64,000 nucleotides of DNA, taken from FW021-bin31 sp964478125. Its GTDB lineage: Bacteria > Bacteroidota > Bacteroidia > Chitinophagales > Chitinophagaceae. Below, piece by piece: positions 59,888 through 64,000 of this stretch. A program made the position numbers and the translations under genes. The stretch covers positions 13,215 through 77,214 of the forward strand of contig CAYZGR010000008.1 of the NCBI GenBank assembly GCA_964478125.1, given 5' to 3'. The notes under the pieces are model-generated. The model ran no database searches, was not told the origin of the DNA, and was given only the letters and a program-made list of their open reading frames with translations. Position 1 is the stretch's first letter. The number at the start of each line of letters is the position of its first letter.

Positions 59888-60760
59888 CTATCCGAACAGA
59901 TCGCTGCTTAAGTACCGGTCTCCACGATCGCATACGATAAATACGATCAGTCCGGACTCCAGTTCTTCAGCCAGCCGAAGTGCGGCTGACGCGGCTCCTC
60001 CGCTGCTCATACCGGCAAACACGCCTTCTGCTCTGGCCATCCTCCTGGCTGTTTTTGAAGCCTCCTCCGTAGAAACATCCATGATACGATCTACCCTTTC
60101 AGGCTCAAATATTTTGGGCAGGTAGGCCTCCGGCCAACGACGGATACCGGGGATCCGGGAGCCTTCCGTGGGCTGGCAGCCTATGATCTGGATTTCCTCA
60201 TTCTGTTCTTTCAAATAACGGGAAGTTCCCATGATGGTCCCCGTGGTCCCCATGGCGCTCACAAAATGAGTGATCTTTCCCTTTGTATCCTCCCATATTT
60301 CGGGACCGGTGGTCTTATAGTGAGCTTTGTAATTATCCGGATTGGCAAATTGATTGACCATGAAATATTGATCTTCCTTCCCTTTCTCTTCGGCATAATC
60401 GCGGCATTTTTCAATGTCTTCCAGCAAAGTCACTTTAGCGCCGTAAGCCTGCATGGTAAGCACCCGCTCCCGGGTAGCGGTTTCCGGCATGACCAGCTCA
60501 ATATTCAGATGAAATAACCCGGCTATCATGGCCAGTGCGATGCCGGTATTTCCACTGGTAGCTTCTATTATTTTGGTATCCTTTTTAATATCTCCCCGCT
60601 CCATAGCCGCAAGGATCATGTTATATGCCGGGCGGTCCTTCACGCTGCCGGCCGGATTGTTGCCTTCCAGCTTTGCCAAAAGCCTCACCGCCGGATTGGG
60701 ATTTATATCTTTGAGTTCTACCAGGGGGGTTCTACCAATGATTTCAGTTATGGATGCCAT
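59888..60760 (-). CDS. cysM: Cysteine synthase (CysM type)
   Basis: The enzyme makes cysteine from O-acetylserine and sulfide with pyridoxal phosphate. The 290-residue protein has the PLP lysine in PAGSVKDRPAYNMI, the phosphate-binding loop EATSGNTGIALAMIAGL, MPETATRERV, and the GTTGTIMGTSRYLKEQ segment. Length and the RPAYNMI sequence fit CysM (O-acetylserine sulfhydrylase B) better than CysK. It follows cysE by 9 bp and both steps of cysteine synthesis are therefore encoded together. Confidence 0.93.
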   Translation of the reverse strand: MASITEIIGRTPLVELKDINPNPAVRLLAKLEGNNPAGSVKDRPAYNMILAAMERGDIKKDTKIIEATSGNTGIALAMIAGLFHLNIELVMPETATRERVLTMQAYGAKVTLLEDIEKCRDYAEEKGKEDQYFMVNQFANPDNYKAHYKTTGPEIWEDTKGKITHFVSAMGTTGTIMGTSRYLKEQNEEIQIIGCQPTEGSRIPGIRRWPEAYLPKIFEPERVDRIMDVSTEEASKTARRMARAEGVFAGMSSGGAASAALRLAEELESGLIVFIVCDRGDRYLSSDLFG

Positions 60761-60769
60761 ATATAAGGA

Positions 60770-61579
60770 TTAAACGTGATCGTTTTGAACCACTTCAATA
60801 AGCGGTTTATGATATACTTTAGAATGTGGCGGAACGCTCTTGATCAGCCAGACATTTCCACCAATAATGCTGTGATGACCGATGACCGTATCCCCCCCCA
60901 GGATGGTGGCTCCGGAGTAGATGACGACATCATTCTCTACCGTCGGATGCCGCTTGATGGATTGCAGGTTCTTTTCCACGCTCAAGCCACCCAGATTGAC
61001 CCCCTGATAGAGCTTTACCCGGTCTCCTATTTCCGATGTTTCCCCGATAACAATACCCGTCCCATGATCAATGAAGAAATAAGATCCTATCCGGGCGCCG
61101 GGGTGGATATCTATTCCGGTCTTCGAATGGGCATATTCTGTTAATATACGTGGCAGCAAAGGCACTTCCAGCTTAAGCAATTCATGGGCCAGCCGGTAAA
61201 ACGAGATCGCGAAAAAACCAGGATAAGTGCGGATAACCTCAAATTCACTAATGGCTGCAGGATCTCCCTGTAAAATGGCCTGTGCATCTTTATGCAACAT
61301 CTCGTACAAGGTAGGAACCCTTTCAAAAAAAGAAGCAGCCACTTTATCATTGTTACAATCGCTACAAGCTTTGGTATCATTTAAAATACCGACCAGCTTT
61401 GATCGGGAGGACTCGAAAGCATCCCTGATCTGTTCTACATTTTCATAAGGCTTTTTAGCCTGTTCGGGATACAATAACCGGATAAGCTGAACAGCCCAAC
61501 CTGCTATTACCTCATTCGGAGGGACCGCTTCTACCTTTTGCTGCCGTTCTAATATATGTTGATAAAAATCAAAATTCAT
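60770..61579 (-). CDS. cysE: Serine O-acetyltransferase
   Basis: CysE acetylates serine with acetyl-CoA, the entry step to cysteine. The 269-residue protein has a helical N-terminal region and a left-handed beta-helix with GIDIHPGARIGSYFFIDHGTGIVIGETSEIGDRVKLYQGVNLGG, KRHPTVENDVVIYSGATILGG and IGGNVWL. Catalytic His residues fall in the DHGTG and KRHPT motifs. The Asp-Asn-rich middle and the C-terminal tail are a little unlike E. coli CysE and closer to the EpsC type. It is first in the cysE-cysM unit. Confidence 0.93.
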   Translation of the reverse strand: MNFDFYQHILERQQKVEAVPPNEVIAGWAVQLIRLLYPEQAKKPYENVEQIRDAFESSRSKLVGILNDTKACSDCNNDKVAASFFERVPTLYEMLHKDAQAILQGDPAAISEFEVIRTYPGFFAISFYRLAHELLKLEVPLLPRILTEYAHSKTGIDIHPGARIGSYFFIDHGTGIVIGETSEIGDRVKLYQGVNLGGLSVEKNLQSIKRHPTVENDVVIYSGATILGGDTVIGHHSIIGGNVWLIKSVPPHSKVYHKPLIEVVQNDHV

Positions 61580-61638
61580 GCTATCCTTTTAAGGTGTGTA
61601 AAATTAATTAAAAAGATAGGAAGTTCCCCTTAAAAGCG

Positions 61639-62850
61639 TTACTTCTCCTTTACATCCACTGCATCGCGCAGGCCATTTCCCAGCAAATTAAAGGCCAGGA
61701 CCATGATCATAATAGCTATACCGGGTATGAGGGCCAGCCACGGATGATGGGTAATGATAAAGCCGTAATTTTCTTTCAGCATGAGTCCCCAGGAAGGGGT
61801 GGGAGGCTGTACCCCGATACCCAAAAAACTGAGACCGGCCTCTATCACAATGGCCGTGGCAAAGTTGTTGGCCGCAATCACCAACACGGGTCCGAGAATG
61901 TTAGGCAGAATATGCCGGACGATTATACGTCCGGGCCGATAGCCCAATGCCCGGGTAGCCTCAATATACGGCATTTCACGAACACTGAGGACCTGACCGC
62001 GGACAATACGTGCCACACTCACCCACAACGTGAGGCCCACCGCAATAAAAATCTGCCAAAAACCCTTTCCAATGGCAATCGTTAATGCAAACACCAACAA
62101 TAAGGAGGGGACCGACCATACCACATTGATCAGCCACATGATGACCTCATCCATTTTCCCCCTGTAAAATCCGGCAACCGCTCCCAGCGTTATCCCGATA
62201 AACAATGAAATGAGTACGGCTACCATGCCCACACTGAGGCTTACCCGCACCCCCACGATGATACGGCTCAGGATATCCCTTCCATATTTATCGGTTCCCA
62301 GCCAGAAAGTTTCCTTCTTAAGCTGGTGCTTTTCTACCTGCCGCTGCAGTGCGGATAGGGTTATCCTGCTGATGTCGTCACTGGAGTTTTTAAAAACCAG
62401 GGTATCACCCGCCTTCCGGATCAGCCTCTCTCCCGGAGGCAAACGATAAACCAGGTGCAGCAGGTCAATGGATTCTGCGATGGCGGTATCTTCATCCACA
62501 TAACGCTGGTATGTAAGACTGTCTCCCTCAAACTTCCAGCTTTGAATGGGAATATAATGATAGGCAGAAGGGGCCCCATGGAGCAAACGCTTCCAAAAAG
62601 AAACTTTTTCTACCGGCACCTGTTTGTGTTGGCCGAGAAGAAGAGCTTCATATCCCAATCCCTTTCCACTGAGTTCAAGAATCATCTGATTGGCGTTGGG
62701 CGTATGATCCGGGGCCAGATAATAGGCAAAACCGCCTACCAGAACGGCAATAATGATAATAACCAATCCACCTATCGCACCTGTATTTTTCTTAAGGCGC
62801 TTCCAGGCCTGAGCGCTAAAAGAGCGTCGGGTATGCTTTCTTCGTACCAT
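61639..62850 (-). CDS. DppC/OppC-type ABC permease with a large insert
   Basis: The 403-residue protein is an inner-membrane permease of the peptide/nickel family: TM1 near residues 28-50, then the family motif LGTDKYGRDILSRIIVGVRVSLSVG, the EAA loop EATRALGYRPGRIIVRHILPNILGPV, and NLLGNGLRDAVD at the end. Between TM1 and the LGTD motif lies an insert of about 130-150 residues not found in standard DppC proteins of about 300 residues. No DppB, ATPase or binding-protein gene adjoins it. The start is the ATG at 62850; the -7 motif adjoins it too closely to be easily explained. Confidence 0.88.
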   Translation of the reverse strand: MVRRKHTRRSFSAQAWKRLKKNTGAIGGLVIIIIAVLVGGFAYYLAPDHTPNANQMILELSGKGLGYEALLLGQHKQVPVEKVSFWKRLLHGAPSAYHYIPIQSWKFEGDSLTYQRYVDEDTAIAESIDLLHLVYRLPPGERLIRKAGDTLVFKNSSDDISRITLSALQRQVEKHQLKKETFWLGTDKYGRDILSRIIVGVRVSLSVGMVAVLISLFIGITLGAVAGFYRGKMDEVIMWLINVVWSVPSLLLVFALTIAIGKGFWQIFIAVGLTLWVSVARIVRGQVLSVREMPYIEATRALGYRPGRIIVRHILPNILGPVLVIAANNFATAIVIEAGLSFLGIGVQPPTPSWGLMLKENYGFIITHHPWLALIPGIAIMIMVLAFNLLGNGLRDAVDVKEK

Positions 62851-62851
62851 T

Positions 62852-62859
62852 CAAAGGTA
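62852..62859 (-). promoter_or_regulatory. TACCTTTG motif touching the DppC-like start codon
   Basis: The minus strand reads TACCTTTG, one base before the ATG at 62850. Transcription expected about 4 nt downstream would begin inside the start codon, so either the motif is a chance match or the true start is further in. Confidence 0.3.
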
Positions 62860-62889
62860 AAGATAAGTGATTAAGCGGTTTTTCTAACC

Positions 62890-63366
62890 TCATTGCCGCC
62901 TGAACCGGACTTCCCATTTCCCTGGTTTGTTATCCTGCAAGACATAGACGAGCGTCAGCCGATCCTTTTTTAGACGGTAGGTTGACGCGCTATACATGGC
63001 ATCCCAAAACCAACTTCCCCAATGGGGCTCGCCTACCCGAGTACCGCCAAAGCGGAGACCATGCAAGCTGTCTTTTGCTTTTAATAAAAAAGTACCGAAT
63101 ACTTCATTGGAAATGGTATGTCCTTTTAAGCGTATCGTATCCCCTTTTTGTTCCAGGGTGACAACAATATCGGTTTGAGTAAAATCTGCCATCCCGCTTT
63201 CGGGAGAAGATCTTGTGTACACCTGTTCCGTTTCCAGATTTTCATAGGAAATCACTTTCCAGATGCCGGTTAAGCTTTCATTATCCAGAGCGACAGTGTG
63301 CCGGGTACAGCCTGTTGGCAAGAATCCCCCTAAGGAAACCAAGAGGATAAATAAGAAATATCTCAT
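62890..63366 (-). CDS. Lipoprotein of unknown function, paralog A
   Basis: The 158-residue product has a lipoprotein signal with lipobox LPTGC (Cys19-20 region) and a small domain with GIWKVISYENLE, YTRSSPESGMADF, GDTIRLKGHTISNEVFGTF and a HWGSWFWDAMYSASTYRL segment. The overall size suggests a lipocalin-like or META-like beta barrel, but I cannot name the family. It is a close paralog of the next gene upstream (63380-63862) and starts 13 bp after it. Confidence 0.85.
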   Translation of the reverse strand: MRYFLFILLVSLGGFLPTGCTRHTVALDNESLTGIWKVISYENLETEQVYTRSSPESGMADFTQTDIVVTLEQKGDTIRLKGHTISNEVFGTFLLKAKDSLHGLRFGGTRVGEPHWGSWFWDAMYSASTYRLKKDRLTLVYVLQDNKPGKWEVRFRRQ

Positions 63367-63379
63367 GGCTTTTTATTTT

Positions 63380-63862
63380 TTATTCGCGGCTTAAAATTAC
63401 ACGCCAACTTCCTTTTTTATAATCTTGAAAATTGTAATCAATAAAGATGGTATCTTTATATAATTTGTAAGTCTGCGCACTAAAAATGGCATCCATAAAC
63501 CAGCTCCCCCAACGGGGCTCGCTATTCGATGTACCTCCTATAGAAAGGCATTTTATACTATCGCTGTTTTTTAATTTTAAAAGACCAACAACTTCATTAG
63601 AGATGGTATGTCCTCGCAATTGTATAGAATCCCCCTGTTGTTCCATCGTAACAATAACGTTCTTTCCCTTAAAATCTTCCATCCCGCTCTCATGTGAAGA
63701 GCGAGTGAAGGTTTGATTCGATACCAGGTCCTCATATTGAACCACTTTCCAGGAGCCGTTAAAGCCTCCCGTTTTTGCAGGAGCCGGGTGATGCTTGTGG
63801 CATGAAGTGATAAAAAGTCCGCCCGACACAATCAACCCTATCAATAAAATATTTTTCATCAT
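63380..63862 (-). CDS. Lipoprotein of unknown function, paralog B
   Basis: The 160-residue product has a lipobox ITSC after a hydrophobic signal. The mature part matches paralog A in GSWKVVQYEDL, FTRSSHESGMEDF, GDSIQLRGHTISNEVVG, PRWGSWFMDAIFSAQTYKL and W-R-V at the end. Two ATGs are adjacent at 63862 and 63859. It follows the truncated outer-membrane protein gene by 24 bp, so the three genes probably form an envelope operon. Confidence 0.85.
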   Translation of the reverse strand: MMKNILLIGLIVSGGLFITSCHKHHPAPAKTGGFNGSWKVVQYEDLVSNQTFTRSSHESGMEDFKGKNVIVTMEQQGDSIQLRGHTISNEVVGLLKLKNSDSIKCLSIGGTSNSEPRWGSWFMDAIFSAQTYKLYKDTIFIDYNFQDYKKGSWRVILSRE

Positions 63863-63886
63863 GAAGTGTTCAATATTTAATAGAAT

Positions 63887-64000
63887 TTATAATTGAAAAC
63901 CATAAGCCACCCCCAGAGAAAAAGTCTGGTTATAAAATTCCAGCGTGTTAGGAGTCATCCTGCTGTTGACCGTCAAAATACTTCTCGAATAATGACCGGA
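63887..64000 (-). CDS. C-terminal end of an outer-membrane beta-barrel protein (partial)
   Basis: Reading the minus strand in from the window edge gives 37 codons to a TAA at 63887-63889. The peptide ends FYNQTFSLGVAYGFQL, with alternating residues, Gly-Val-Ala-Tyr and a final hydrophobic residue, as in the last strand of Bacteroidota outer-membrane beta-barrel proteins. The rest of the gene is outside the window, so the family cannot be fixed. The two tandem lipoprotein genes follow directly. Confidence 0.7.
   Translation of the reverse strand, partial: SGHYSRSILTVNSRMTPNTLEFYNQTFSLGVAYGFQL

Noticed and set aside
1..64000. CRISPR arrays, insertion sequences, rRNA genes, integrases
   Set aside because: I found no evenly spaced repeats, no transposase or integrase motifs and no rRNA-like stretch on either strand.

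Overview
The window reads as chromosomal DNA from a member of the Bacteroidota, most likely in or near the Chitinophagaceae (genus not determinable; inference). Signs of the phylum are a fused LpxC-FabZ gene, a PorX-type response regulator with a PglZ domain, three TonB-dependent outer-membrane receptors, a TPR/beta-propeller/OmpA envelope protein, and the TAnnTTTG -7 promoter motif in front of many genes, sometimes with a TTTG or TTG near -33. Most of the window is dense core genome. I see no insertion sequence, prophage, CRISPR array or rRNA. One tRNA gene (Asn) is present.

Layout. 1-9 kb (+): two tandem secreted paralogs of unknown function, a membrane protein, purQ, a stand-alone DsbD-alpha domain protein followed by a full DsbD, and a luciferase-like oxidoreductase. 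9-21.8 kb (-): a triple-repeat DUF2249 protein, an OmpR-type regulator, a PorE-like OmpA protein, a KUP potassium transporter, a DUF4870 protein, and a lipid A operon (HD hydrolase, lpxD, lpxC-fabZ, lpxA, ABC ATPase, Fsr-like MFS). 21.9-28 kb (+): porX, tRNA-Asn with a clear terminator, a secreted peroxiredoxin, a SpoU methyltransferase, a small membrane protein and an AsmA-like protein. 28-36 kb: gltX (-), then ruvX, def and a cobalamin riboswitch leading into a BtuB-like receptor, an ABC ATPase and a permease fused to a substrate-binding domain.

36-41.5 kb holds a TetR regulator, a polytopic membrane protein, a siderophore-type receptor and an AraC regulator with an N-terminal cysteine cluster. 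41.8-51 kb holds gyrB, rpsF-rpsR-rplI, a UvrD-family helicase with recX, a haem-binding-domain protein, a lipid A-type acyltransferase, tag and nadC. 51-64 kb holds a third TonB receptor with a tadA-like deaminase, ligA, ansA, tatD, tsaE, ald, cysM-cysE, a DppC-like permease with a large insert, two tandem lipoprotein paralogs, and the C-terminus of an outer-membrane beta-barrel protein cut by the window edge.

The strongest lead for something new is the riboswitch operon at 30.75-35.65 kb. A B12 aptamer precedes a TonB receptor followed by an ABC importer of the quaternary-amine (OpuC/OsmF-like) type rather than BtuCD-F, and the importer's fused binding domain has its two lobes in swapped order. 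Secondary leads are the cysteine cluster in the AraC regulator beside the siderophore receptor, the three-fold DUF2249 protein with a degenerate middle copy, and several genes whose -7 promoter motif lies only 4-7 nt before the start codon (tsaE, the asmA-like gene, gltX), which implies leaderless or nearly leaderless mRNAs.
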